In this document: positions 34,291-43,320 of the stretch, piece by piece | How positions within the stretch are numbered: position 1 is the stretch's first letter | Layout of the letters: every line of letters starts with the position of its first letter | IMG/VR virus record: IMGVR_UViG_3300032223_000402 | Span: 1 to 64,000 of that record | Length of the DNA stretch: 64,000 nt | From: a virus | Strand: one strand, 5' to 3' | Made by a program: the position numbers and the translations under genes | The notes under the pieces: model-generated | Told to the model about the DNA's origin: nothing | What the model saw: the letters and a program-made list of their open reading frames with translations, nothing else | The model's database searches: none

Positions 34291-36426
34291 ATGCCATATA
34301 CCGTAAATTTTACAGATAAAAATAACAAGACTCCTATCACAGTATTTGATAACACCTCAAGTACTGATACAAGTTTAACATTCCCAGGCCGCAACGTTAC
34401 TGGGTATGGTCAGATTATCGCAGAAAACTTTCTTCATCTACTAGAAAACTTTTCTAGCGCAACAGCACCGGTTGCTCCAACTGAAGGCCAACTTTGGTAC
34501 GATACATCTACTGGTACAATGCAACTATGGGACGGAACTTCTTGGAAAGCAGCTTCAAACATTCAAAAAGGTCCTACAACTCCTGATGTCGAAACATCAA
34601 AGATTGGAGAACTATGGGTTGACACTACTAATCAACAGCTAAGAATTTTCACAGGAACACGCTGGATTTTAGTTGGTCCGAACGAAAGTAGTATTGACGG
34701 CCTAAGATACGGCCCAGCAGTTGAAAGAATTGCTGACTCGGATAACAACTTAAAAAATATTTTATCTTTTTACGTAGCTGACGTTCCGGTTATTGTTGTA
34801 AGTAAAGACAGTTTTACTCCTAAAATTTCCATCACTGGTTTTGCAAATGGTATTAAAGCAGGTGTAAACATTACATCACCATTGAATGATACAGAAGCAT
34901 TGACCTTTGGTGGCGGATTCTTACCAAAGTTATACGGAACAGCAACATCTGCAGATTCATTGAACGTTGCAAACGTGGCAATTTCCGCTGGTAAGTTTTT
35001 AAGATCAGACATTATCAACACCACTGACTATGCTTTTAACGTTAGAAGCAACAGTGGTATTACATTAGGTGTAGACGGAACATTTACTATTTCTAATACA
35101 GCTAATTCTGCAACAATTTATAATTCGCAAGCAGGTAGCAGTTTAAATTTACAAACAAATAAAAACGGTATTCCTAACACGGTATTGAGTATTAGAGATA
35201 CCAACGTAGGTATTAATATTGTAACTCCTGCAGAAGCACTAGACGTAGATGGAAATATCGGACTTACAGGTTCGTTGATTATTTCTAATACCACCGACAG
35301 TTCAAACTTTGGCAACGGTAGTATTAGAACCGCAGGCGGCGCAGCAATTTCTAAGAGTCTGCTAGTTGGAAACAACTTATCTGTAGCAGGCACAACTCAA
35401 GTAGCAATAGTACAGCCGTCGGTGACAGATATCTATGACAACGGTACTGCTACAAAGAGATGGAAAACTATAAGAGCTAAAACTGTTGTCGCTGATGAAA
35501 TCCAGGGTGTATTGAGTGGAAGCATTACGGGTAATGCAGGAACTGCCACAAGTTTAAAAACAGCCACTGTCTTTAAATTAGACGGTGACGTTATTTCACC
35601 AAATGTCACATTTGATGGTCAGGTTGGAGGTCAGGTAAAAACATTTGCCACTCAGCTGACAGCAAATATCATTGCTAGTAAAAATGAACCGTCGCCCAAT
35701 GTTTCTAAATTAGAAGATTTGGTGTTAACATATAGACCAAGTCTTGCTGGTATCGGTGGTAATTCTGGGTTATTGAAGCAGACTAGAAATACATTTATCG
35801 GAGACTTAGGAGTTCCTATTGGCGGTATTATGCCGTTTGCAGGATCAACAGCTCCGTACGGTTATCTACTATGTGATGGATCAGAAGTTGAGATTGTGAA
35901 ATATCAATTATTATATGACGTAATTGGTGCAACATATAACGGTTCAACAGCGTTAGTAGGTATCGGTACTTTTAGATTACCAGACTTGAGAGGACGTTTT
36001 GCACTAGGCCGTGATAATATGGACAATGCTCAAACAGTTCCAAATGTAGACGGCGGCTTTACAGATGCGGGCGGTGGAACAGCAAGTCGTGTTCCAGACA
36101 TCAAAGCACAGTCGATCGGTGGCGGTGCTGGTCAAAGTTCAGTTAAATTATCTCTGGCAAATTTACCAGATCACGAACACAGTTTAGCAGTTAACGGTAT
36201 ACAATACTCTGCGGTTAGAGTTGACACTGCGATTAATTCTCCAGGTGTAACAGGATTAGGCCCAACAGCACCAGGACAAGCACAATACCTAAATGAATCA
36301 GGCGGCGTTAAGTTACCTGCTGCCGACTTCCAACTAAACGAAGCAGTGGGTATTATGAATCCATATCTAACGGTAAACTACATTATTAGATCTGGTCCTC
36401 CAGCGTTTACTACTACAACAGGTTAA
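34291..36426 (+). CDS. Tail-fibre protein with collar domain (paralogue 1)
   Basis: This is a 711-residue protein. The N-terminal 130 residues form an anchor shared with the next three genes: a GYGQIIAENFLHLLENFSS block followed by GQLWYDTSTGTMQLWDGTSW and a second GELWVDTTNQQLRIFTGTRW. The shaft has repeated short beta segments. From about residue 508 there is a phage tail-collar domain (GGIMPFAGSTAPYGYLLCDG, then FRLPDLRGRFALGRDNM) as in T4 short-fibre and many tail-fibre tips. This is a probable receptor-binding or fibre component; the target is unknown. Confidence 0.8.
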   Translation: MPYTVNFTDKNNKTPITVFDNTSSTDTSLTFPGRNVTGYGQIIAENFLHLLENFSSATAPVAPTEGQLWYDTSTGTMQLWDGTSWKAASNIQKGPTTPDVETSKIGELWVDTTNQQLRIFTGTRWILVGPNESSIDGLRYGPAVERIADSDNNLKNILSFYVADVPVIVVSKDSFTPKISITGFANGIKAGVNITSPLNDTEALTFGGGFLPKLYGTATSADSLNVANVAISAGKFLRSDIINTTDYAFNVRSNSGITLGVDGTFTISNTANSATIYNSQAGSSLNLQTNKNGIPNTVLSIRDTNVGINIVTPAEALDVDGNIGLTGSLIISNTTDSSNFGNGSIRTAGGAAISKSLLVGNNLSVAGTTQVAIVQPSVTDIYDNGTATKRWKTIRAKTVVADEIQGVLSGSITGNAGTATSLKTATVFKLDGDVISPNVTFDGQVGGQVKTFATQLTANIIASKNEPSPNVSKLEDLVLTYRPSLAGIGGNSGLLKQTRNTFIGDLGVPIGGIMPFAGSTAPYGYLLCDGSEVEIVKYQLLYDVIGATYNGSTALVGIGTFRLPDLRGRFALGRDNMDNAQTVPNVDGGFTDAGGGTASRVPDIKAQSIGGGAGQSSVKLSLANLPDHEHSLAVNGIQYSAVRVDTAINSPGVTGLGPTAPGQAQYLNESGGVKLPAADFQLNEAVGIMNPYLTVNYIIRSGPPAFTTTTG

Positions 36427-36439
36427 TTAGGGCAACAAA

Positions 36440-38320
36440 ATGGCATATCAAATTAATAAAACAGATGGAACAGTGGTAGCTACAGTTGCTGACGGGCAAG
36501 TTGACCAACTATCAACTGACATAACTTTAATCGGAAAAAACTACAGCGGTTTTGGAACTTATCTCAACGATAACTTTGTTGCATTATTAGAAAATTTTGC
36601 AAACACATCGAGACCGGCGCATCCATTACGTGGTCAGATTTGGTACGATACTTCGGAAAGCAAACTTAAAGTTTATACCGGAACAGGATTTGTGCCTGTT
36701 AGTTCAGCAACTATTTCAAGTACGCAACCAACTACATTAGGCGTTGGCGACCTATGGTTTAATAACGTCGACAAACAGTTATTCTTCTTTGACGGCACAG
36801 GTACAATTTTATTAGCACCGGCATATTCAGTTAGTCAAGGCACCAGCGGATTAAAAGTAGAAAGTATTTTAGATACATTGAATCAAACTCGTGTTATTAC
36901 TAGCTTATATAATAACGGTATCTTATTAGGAATTTTCAGTAAGGATACTTTTACTCCAAAAAATGCTATCACTGGATTTTCAGGTAGCATTACTCCAGGA
37001 TTTAACGCAGGTACACTAAGCGGATTGAAGTTTAATGTAACAGCAACCAATTCAGAAAATTTAAACTCAGTCCCTGCTGCTAACTATGTTAGAACTGATA
37101 CTGCAAACAATATGCAAGGCCAGTTAAAAATTACAACAGACCTGGGTTTAATTGTAGGCAGTGCCGACCAAGGAACTTTCCGTGTTACCAGCGGTGACGT
37201 ATTGCTATCAAACTCTGCATCAAACAGAGATTTGTATCTTAATGTGTTCAAAGATACTTCACCAGAAACTGGTCTTCGCATAACATCTGGAACTAGAACT
37301 ATTGATTTGTACCCAAACAGAGCAGACAGCCAAGTAAATGTAGGCGGAAGTTTAACAGTAACCGGAAATTTAACAGTCAATGGTACAACAACCACAGTTA
37401 ATTCTTCTACAGTGACCGTAGAAGATAAAAATATTGTACTAGCAAAGCAAACAGGAGTAACTCCTACAGATGCAAATGCAGCCACTGGCGGAGTTATATT
37501 ACAAGGTGCATCAAGCCACGTTTTCCTCTGGAGTGATGTAACTAAAAATGCCACAACAACTAGTGATCAAGCAACTGCCGATGGATACAATGATGCACTA
37601 CCAAAATTATACAGTCAGGCCTGGAACAGTTCAGAACATATTAATCTTGCTGCTGGAAAATATTTTGCCATTGATGGCGTACCGGTTATTACTGGAAATT
37701 CTTTAGGACTTAATATTACAAGTATTCCGGGGGTCACATCGTTCGGTACACAATCAGTTGTTAATATTGGACCCGATGTAGCCCATCCGTATATTAGGTT
37801 AACATCTAATAGAATTTCTACAGTTCAAACAAATCAAGATTTAGAAATTGCGCCTAACGGCACAGGCAACATTGTATTAATTGATTCCCCGCAGATTAAA
37901 GGTCTAGGAGATCCGAGCCTTGCTCAAGATGCCGCAACTAAAGAATATGTAGACAACGAAGTTCAATCGAGAACATTGGTATTCAGTATTGACCTTTCAG
38001 ACGCCAAGGATAACTCATACATCATAACAAACTTATTAAACAATATCGCACCAGTTTCAGAATTTAGAAACGGTGCGGTTGCTAGGGTATTATGTAACTT
38101 ATTGAGTTCTTCTTCAACAACACTAGATTTGAATCCGTTGATATCGCAGAGCGTTTCAACATTTAGCACACCAAGCGGTACTGCGCCAGCAGTTACTAAC
38201 GTTGCTATTAACACTGCTACAGTATCTGCCGGTTCAATCTCAACCACACGTATTATTAAACAATTCCAGATTATCGCAAATCTTTGGACGTTTGTTTCAG
38301 ATACTGTGTTACCGCCATAA
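36440..38320 (+). CDS. Tail-fibre protein without collar domain (paralogue 2)
   Basis: This is a 626-residue protein. Residues 1-130 repeat the anchor of the flanking genes (GKNYSGFGTYLNDNFVALLE, RGQIWYDTSESKLKVYTGTG). The shaft includes a GGSLTVTGNLTVNGTTTTVN segment (about 300-330) followed by EDKNIVLAKQTG, a common phage fibre module. A QDAATKEYVDNEVQSRTLV helix precedes a C-terminal domain ending in LWTFVSDTVLPP. There is no collar domain, so the tip differs from paralogues 1 and 3. It lies 13 nt after paralogue 1 and has no own promoter that I can see. Confidence 0.75.
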   Translation: MAYQINKTDGTVVATVADGQVDQLSTDITLIGKNYSGFGTYLNDNFVALLENFANTSRPAHPLRGQIWYDTSESKLKVYTGTGFVPVSSATISSTQPTTLGVGDLWFNNVDKQLFFFDGTGTILLAPAYSVSQGTSGLKVESILDTLNQTRVITSLYNNGILLGIFSKDTFTPKNAITGFSGSITPGFNAGTLSGLKFNVTATNSENLNSVPAANYVRTDTANNMQGQLKITTDLGLIVGSADQGTFRVTSGDVLLSNSASNRDLYLNVFKDTSPETGLRITSGTRTIDLYPNRADSQVNVGGSLTVTGNLTVNGTTTTVNSSTVTVEDKNIVLAKQTGVTPTDANAATGGVILQGASSHVFLWSDVTKNATTTSDQATADGYNDALPKLYSQAWNSSEHINLAAGKYFAIDGVPVITGNSLGLNITSIPGVTSFGTQSVVNIGPDVAHPYIRLTSNRISTVQTNQDLEIAPNGTGNIVLIDSPQIKGLGDPSLAQDAATKEYVDNEVQSRTLVFSIDLSDAKDNSYIITNLLNNIAPVSEFRNGAVARVLCNLLSSSSTTLDLNPLISQSVSTFSTPSGTAPAVTNVAINTATVSAGSISTTRIIKQFQIIANLWTFVSDTVLPP

Positions 38321-38342
38321 TGAAACCAGGAGCGATTAAGCT

Positions 38343-40529
38343 ATGTCATATGTAATTAATAGATACAACGGGTCGGAGTTAGTAGTCTTACAAGACGGAA
38401 CACTCGACACCACTACTAGCTTAGGCTTGGTAGGGCGTAACTACGTTGGCTATGGCACACAACAAAACGAAAACTTTTTATACCTGTTAGAAAATTTTGC
38501 TAACAGTGCTCCTCCAGCGAGACCAATCTCTGGACAAACTTGGTTTGATACTGATAATAATTCTTTAAACGTCTATGACGGTGAAAAGTGGCATCCTGTT
38601 AGCACTAATGTTTCTGATACTGCACCAGCAAATCCTACCGCTGGTGCTATTTGGTTAAAAACCCCAGTTAATCAACTTTATGTTTACAACGGAGATGCTT
38701 GGGCATTTATAGGTCCAGAAGCAGTAGAAGGATTTGGAATCACTAGACCAAGATCTACTACATTAATCGATTCTACTAGTGTTGCACGTCCGGTTATACT
38801 GTTCACAGTAAATGACGTTATAATTGCTATTGCTTCTGCGGTAGCCTTCACGATTGATCCTTCCAACGGCATACTTGGATTTAGTAACTTAGTTGCAGGT
38901 ATTACTATTTCACAACTAGTATCAATTCAAGGCGACATACACGGCGTTGCAGATAGAGCATTACAGTTAGAATATGCAAGAACAATCAATGGTGTACAAT
39001 TTAACGGTACACAAAATATCAACATTTCAGCATCAACTCCAAATTTATTAAAGAAAGGCAGTTACATAACCGGTAGTGATTTCAATGGTTCTACTGAAGT
39101 TACTTTTGCGGTTGATGCAACACCGTTAAACACAATAGGTAAAATCGTTGCACGTAACAGTCAAGGTGGATTTGCCGCTGGAACGATTACAGCAGATTTG
39201 GTTGGAAATGTTACCGGTAATATAACCGGTACGACAGGAACATTCAGTATTGTTACAGCCAACGAATTCCGCGGTGCGACTCTAACAGGTAATGCGTATT
39301 CGGCAAGCAAATTACAAACAGGTCGCAATATCAATGGTGTATTTTTTGACGGCACTGAAGATATTACTGTTACCGCTGAAGCACGTACATTAACTGGTGA
39401 TACAATTAACCCAGGTGTTACTTATTCGAGTCTTACACAATTAGGATATCTTGAGGCAGTATCAGTTCAAGGGTCTGGCGGTATTTCTGTTGGCAACGGC
39501 ATAACCACTGCCGCAAAAATCAGTGTTAACGGAAGTACTCCTACAATTACAGGTTATTCAAATCTAGCAATTAGTGTAGCTGACGGAAACGTATTAGGCG
39601 GCTATGCTACACTTAATTTATTGTCTAGCGATGCTGCTCTTACTGCCGGCGGAGAAAAGAAAACCACATTAACGCCTGAGCTTGATTTAGTATGGGATCT
39701 TGGTATACCGTCAAAGCGTTTTAACAAAGTATATTCTCAAAATTTCTACGGTGATTTAACCGGCAATGCATCGTCATCGACTACATCTGTAACTGCAACA
39801 AATATTGCAGGCGGCAGCGGCGGCGCGGTCCCGTATCAAACAGCATCAGGTACTACTACGCTGTTGCCACCGGGCAACGCAGGACAAACTCTACAATCTG
39901 CAGGATCAGGAAATCCTCCATTTTGGGGAACAAGCTTCATCCACGGTATGATTATGCAGTGGTACGGAGCATCAAATGCTGTTCCAGAAGGCTGGCACGT
40001 ATGTGATGGCACATACGGAACTCCAGATTTAAGGAATAAATTCGTAGTTGGTGCAGGCGGCACATACACAATGGGCGCCGCAGGCGGTTCTACAACAGCA
40101 ACAAACTCATCAACTATTTCGATTAATGGCACAACTTCTACAGCAGGTAGTCACAATCACGGAGGTGTTACAGGTGATACATCATTAACGGCTAATCAAC
40201 TACCTGCTCACCAACATAATTTTACAGATGTTTACGCTATTGTTGGAGATTACGGATTAGGCGGCAGTACAGCAAGTACACGTGATAGAAACGGAACGTA
40301 CATATATCCTAGCTTCTATGCTGGTAATGCCAGCGATGGAGACCAAGATAACGGTGCTTACGGATTCCCAAGCGTGACCGAAGCAACAGGGCAAAATCAA
40401 GGGCACCATCACAGTATAGGAACAGATGGAGCTCACAATCATACGGTTACAGTAACAGCAGCAAGCGGAGTTATTTCTGTTGACGCTGTTCCGCCATATG
40501 TTGCGCTGTTCTATATAATGAAACTCTAA
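38343..40529 (+). CDS. Tail-fibre protein with collar and His-rich tip (paralogue 3)
   Basis: This is a 728-residue protein. It has the shared anchor (GRNYVGYGTQQNENFLYLLE, SGQTWFDTDNNSLNVYDGEK), a repetitive shaft with GNVTGNITG-type turns, then a collar domain from about 533 (HGMIMQWYGASNAVPEGWHV, PDLRNKFVVGAGG). The tip has clustered HxH pairs (SHNHGG, AHQHNF, GHHHSIG, AHNHTV) like the metal-coordinating histidines of T4 gp12 and gp37 fibre ends. It probably forms a trimeric fibre tip stabilised by metal. The GGAGCG ribosome site is upstream. Confidence 0.8.
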   Translation: MSYVINRYNGSELVVLQDGTLDTTTSLGLVGRNYVGYGTQQNENFLYLLENFANSAPPARPISGQTWFDTDNNSLNVYDGEKWHPVSTNVSDTAPANPTAGAIWLKTPVNQLYVYNGDAWAFIGPEAVEGFGITRPRSTTLIDSTSVARPVILFTVNDVIIAIASAVAFTIDPSNGILGFSNLVAGITISQLVSIQGDIHGVADRALQLEYARTINGVQFNGTQNINISASTPNLLKKGSYITGSDFNGSTEVTFAVDATPLNTIGKIVARNSQGGFAAGTITADLVGNVTGNITGTTGTFSIVTANEFRGATLTGNAYSASKLQTGRNINGVFFDGTEDITVTAEARTLTGDTINPGVTYSSLTQLGYLEAVSVQGSGGISVGNGITTAAKISVNGSTPTITGYSNLAISVADGNVLGGYATLNLLSSDAALTAGGEKKTTLTPELDLVWDLGIPSKRFNKVYSQNFYGDLTGNASSSTTSVTATNIAGGSGGAVPYQTASGTTTLLPPGNAGQTLQSAGSGNPPFWGTSFIHGMIMQWYGASNAVPEGWHVCDGTYGTPDLRNKFVVGAGGTYTMGAAGGSTTATNSSTISINGTTSTAGSHNHGGVTGDTSLTANQLPAHQHNFTDVYAIVGDYGLGGSTASTRDRNGTYIYPSFYAGNASDGDQDNGAYGFPSVTEATGQNQGHHHSIGTDGAHNHTVTVTAASGVISVDAVPPYVALFYIMKL

Positions 40530-40535
40530 TAAATA
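40528..40535 (+). promoter_or_regulatory. T4-type late promoter (AATAAATA) before paralogue 4
   Basis: AATAAATA lies just after the stop of paralogue 3 and 25 bp upstream of the start at 40561, the same spacing as the site at 33616. Confidence 0.6.
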
Positions 40536-40560
40536 CAATGATTAAGGTGGAGCAAGCCAT

Positions 40561-42354
40561 ATGGCATATACAATAAACAAATTTAACGGTACTTTTTTAG
40601 TAACAGTACAAGACGGAACAGTAGACACAACTACAGATCTTAGCTTAGTTGGTAAAAACTATGCAGGCTATGGTGCTATTGAAAACGAAAATCTTGTGTA
40701 TATGCTAGAAAACTTTGCTAATACAAATCCTCCACCTAAAGCACTCAGCGGTCAAATCTGGTACGACAGCGGTAACAAAAAATTAAGATTTTATGATGGT
40801 ACACGTTTCCGTGTAGCAGGCGGCGCCGAGCCAAGTTCATCGGCTCCATCTGGATTAACTGTTGGCGATTTCTGGTTTGATACCAGCGCCAAGCAGTTGT
40901 ACACCTGGACTGGTACAGATTATGTATTGATTGGTCCACTAGCCAGCCCTGATTTAGGTGCATCTTCAGTGATTTCGCAGGTAGTTAAGGATGTATCAGG
41001 AACAAATCAAACTATTCTAAAAATGCAGGCCGGCGGCAAAGTAATGGCCGTTGTAAGTCAATATGCGTTTGAACTTGATACATCAGTCAATCCTATTCAA
41101 GATTTCAGATATATCAAGAAAGGTATAACTTTAGTTAAATCAAACAGCGATGGTATTTCTACAGACGATAATTATTTCTGGGGTACAGCATCTGCTGCAA
41201 CTGGGTTGGTCGCCAACGGCGAATTTGTATCAGCTGCAAACTTTGTACAAAAAGGTGCTATTACTTTTGACCAAGAAATTAAATTTAAAAATCCAGGTTT
41301 AACTGTAGGTGATAATAGTGATCTACGTTTATATATCGACAGCCTAGACGGTGCTGTTTTAGAAAACAGACGTGGACTACCAATTACAGTACGTATTGAT
41401 GTATCAGATGTTGATCAGCGTAAAGTTGCGATATTTGATGAAAACGGAGTTACTCCGGGCGACGACAATACCTACACATTAGGATCATCTAGTCTACGAT
41501 GGGGTGATATTTACGGTGTTGACATCTATACAACGACTTTACACGGTAACGTTACAGGTAATGTTACAGGTAGTGTAACAGGCAATGTTATCGCCAGTGA
41601 TGCAACAGTATTGGTAAATGCATCATCAAAACAAATTGGTTATGACGGTGCTACAATCCGTGGTAACTTAGTTGGTACAGTATCAGGAAGTGTTACTGGT
41701 ACAGCAACTAATGCCTATACACTTACTAACTTTGTTCCATCAATATCAGTACCTAGTACTAGTGATAAAACTTCAGTTCCGGTACGTGATACTTCAGGTA
41801 ATATCGCAGCAACACAATTTATCGGAACTGCAAACCAAGCAGATCGTATGAAAATTAACGATGCGGCTGCAGATACCGATCCGACCTACCGTTCTGCAAA
41901 GACATCTGCAACACCAAATACGATTGCTGCTAGAACAAGCAGCGGAAATCTTGTTGCTGTATTGTTTGACGGCACAGCAACAGCAGCTCGTTATGCTGAC
42001 TTGGCAGAAAAATATCTAGCTGATCAAGAATACGAACCTGGCACAGTTGTTACAGTTGGTGGCGAAAAAGAAGTAACAGAATGTCAAAATGGTCAACGTG
42101 CTATAGGAGTAGTAAGTACTAATCCTGCATATATGATGAACAAAGATTTGGTCGGAGGAACATATATTGCGCTTAAAGGTCGCGTTCCTTGTAAAGTAAG
42201 TGGCACAGTAACCAAAGGTGATCAACTAGTTGCTTATAAATTTGGTACAGCTAGATCCTACGGAGGAGATGGAGATACAGGTTTAACATTTGCCATAGCT
42301 CTTGAATCTAGTGACGACGAAGGCGTTAAAGTTATTGAAGTATTGGTGTTGTAA
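40561..42354 (+). CDS. Tail-fibre protein with ADLAEKY C-terminal domain (paralogue 4)
   Basis: This is a 597-residue protein. It has the shared anchor (GKNYAGYGAIENENLVYMLE, SGQIWYDSGNKKLRFYDGTR), then a shaft with GNVTGNVTGSVTGNV repeats (around 328). The distinctive C-terminal domain starts ADLAEKYLADQEYEPGTVVT (about 480) and includes GQRAIGVVSTNPAYMMN and KGRVPCKVSGTVTKGD. That end is widespread in marine phage fibre proteins and resembles the tail-associated domain of peptidase-G2-type appendage proteins; I cannot tell if it is cleaved. It has its own late promoter and a GGTGGAG ribosome site. Confidence 0.75.
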   Translation: MAYTINKFNGTFLVTVQDGTVDTTTDLSLVGKNYAGYGAIENENLVYMLENFANTNPPPKALSGQIWYDSGNKKLRFYDGTRFRVAGGAEPSSSAPSGLTVGDFWFDTSAKQLYTWTGTDYVLIGPLASPDLGASSVISQVVKDVSGTNQTILKMQAGGKVMAVVSQYAFELDTSVNPIQDFRYIKKGITLVKSNSDGISTDDNYFWGTASAATGLVANGEFVSAANFVQKGAITFDQEIKFKNPGLTVGDNSDLRLYIDSLDGAVLENRRGLPITVRIDVSDVDQRKVAIFDENGVTPGDDNTYTLGSSSLRWGDIYGVDIYTTTLHGNVTGNVTGSVTGNVIASDATVLVNASSKQIGYDGATIRGNLVGTVSGSVTGTATNAYTLTNFVPSISVPSTSDKTSVPVRDTSGNIAATQFIGTANQADRMKINDAAADTDPTYRSAKTSATPNTIAARTSSGNLVAVLFDGTATAARYADLAEKYLADQEYEPGTVVTVGGEKEVTECQNGQRAIGVVSTNPAYMMNKDLVGGTYIALKGRVPCKVSGTVTKGDQLVAYKFGTARSYGGDGDTGLTFAIALESSDDEGVKVIEVLVL

Positions 42355-42356
42355 TT

Positions 42357-43286
42357 ATGACAGGCGCCGTTGGTACAAACATTGCTGCTGTTGATTACAA
42401 CAACATACGATCTAAAGTTATTTTACTTTTAGGTACTGGTTCTGCAGATAAAGGATACGGACAAACCATTCTCAGTTCAGCTGTGTTTGGCGGTAATGCA
42501 GTTACCAAAGATTCGTGGGATGCGTTGAGATACGATCTTATGAATATCAAATATCACCAAGACGGTGTTATTCCACCGCTGGTACAAATACAAAAAACAG
42601 ATCCAATCCGTTATGGTCCAGGAAATCCTAATACAGACTATGACACAGTTGCCGATCAAGCCACTCTTAATAGATTTTATATAGCATCTTCTCAAGCAAT
42701 AGTTTCAACAGCAGCATCTGGACAGTTATCTACAAGTTGGAGCACCCAAGCCCAGTGTACTTTAACAGCAACATTTGATAATGCAAACAAAGCTAGATAT
42801 TTTTTCAACACAGGTAGCAAACTACGAATCACATCAAGTAGAACGGGCGGTGCTGCAACCGCACAAAACGGTGCGTGGACATCATTATTATCGTCAGTTG
42901 GAACAGTGGCCTTTGGCGGAGACCCGATTAATACTTTAAATTTTTATCGCCTAACTAACGTATATCAACAATTATTTCAATTGTCTTCAAGTACACCATA
43001 TTCAAATAACAATTATTTGATAGAGGTCAAATCAAATGTTGCTGATAATTCCACAGGAACAGCCACGCAGATATTTGTTCGTGTAACTTGGTCAGACGGC
43101 TATGTTGATCCAGACACATTACAAAATCCAGGATCATATCCTGCAAGTAACGCACCGGATGATGTAGTTGATGGATATTTGAACCTCACAGTCGAAGAGT
43201 TTAAGGCTTCAGGAACAACTTTTCCTAGCGGTAATTTTATCGTAACAAGTCCTAGTTATTCGTTATCATCAATTGCTGCAACTTAA
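42357..43286 (+). CDS. Tail-fibre-associated protein, paralogue of the C-terminal half of the next gene
   Basis: This is a 309-residue protein of unknown family. Over its whole length it aligns with residues about 340-650 of the next protein: DYNNIRSKVILLLGTGS with DYNTTRNKVVSVLGVGS, KGYGQTILSSAV with FGYGQTVLSTAV, NKARYFFNTGSKLRI with DAARYFFNAGGEIRF, and TAQNGAWTSLL with TPQNNAWTQIL. The position directly after the fibre genes suggests a fibre tip, adhesin or fibre chaperone. The fold looks beta-rich. Two bases separate it from paralogue 4. Confidence 0.6.
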   Translation: MTGAVGTNIAAVDYNNIRSKVILLLGTGSADKGYGQTILSSAVFGGNAVTKDSWDALRYDLMNIKYHQDGVIPPLVQIQKTDPIRYGPGNPNTDYDTVADQATLNRFYIASSQAIVSTAASGQLSTSWSTQAQCTLTATFDNANKARYFFNTGSKLRITSSRTGGAATAQNGAWTSLLSSVGTVAFGGDPINTLNFYRLTNVYQQLFQLSSSTPYSNNNYLIEVKSNVADNSTGTATQIFVRVTWSDGYVDPDTLQNPGSYPASNAPDDVVDGYLNLTVEEFKASGTTFPSGNFIVTSPSYSLSSIAAT

Positions 43287-43290
43287 CTGT

Positions 43291-43298
43291 GTTAAATA
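43291..43298 (+). promoter_or_regulatory. Candidate late promoter (GTTAAATA) before the glycine-rich adhesin
   Basis: The TAAATA core lies 22 bp upstream of the ATG at 43321, matching the spacing of the other late sites. The first two bases deviate from TATAAATA, so support is modest. Confidence 0.35.
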
Positions 43299-43320
43299 AC
43301 AGCCTACATAGAGTTTAATA

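Noticed and set aside
34281-34293. TAATAAATG as a late promoter before the first tail-fibre gene
   Set aside because: The match is only the stop codon running into the ATG; the octamer overlaps the start codon and could not give a useful transcript.
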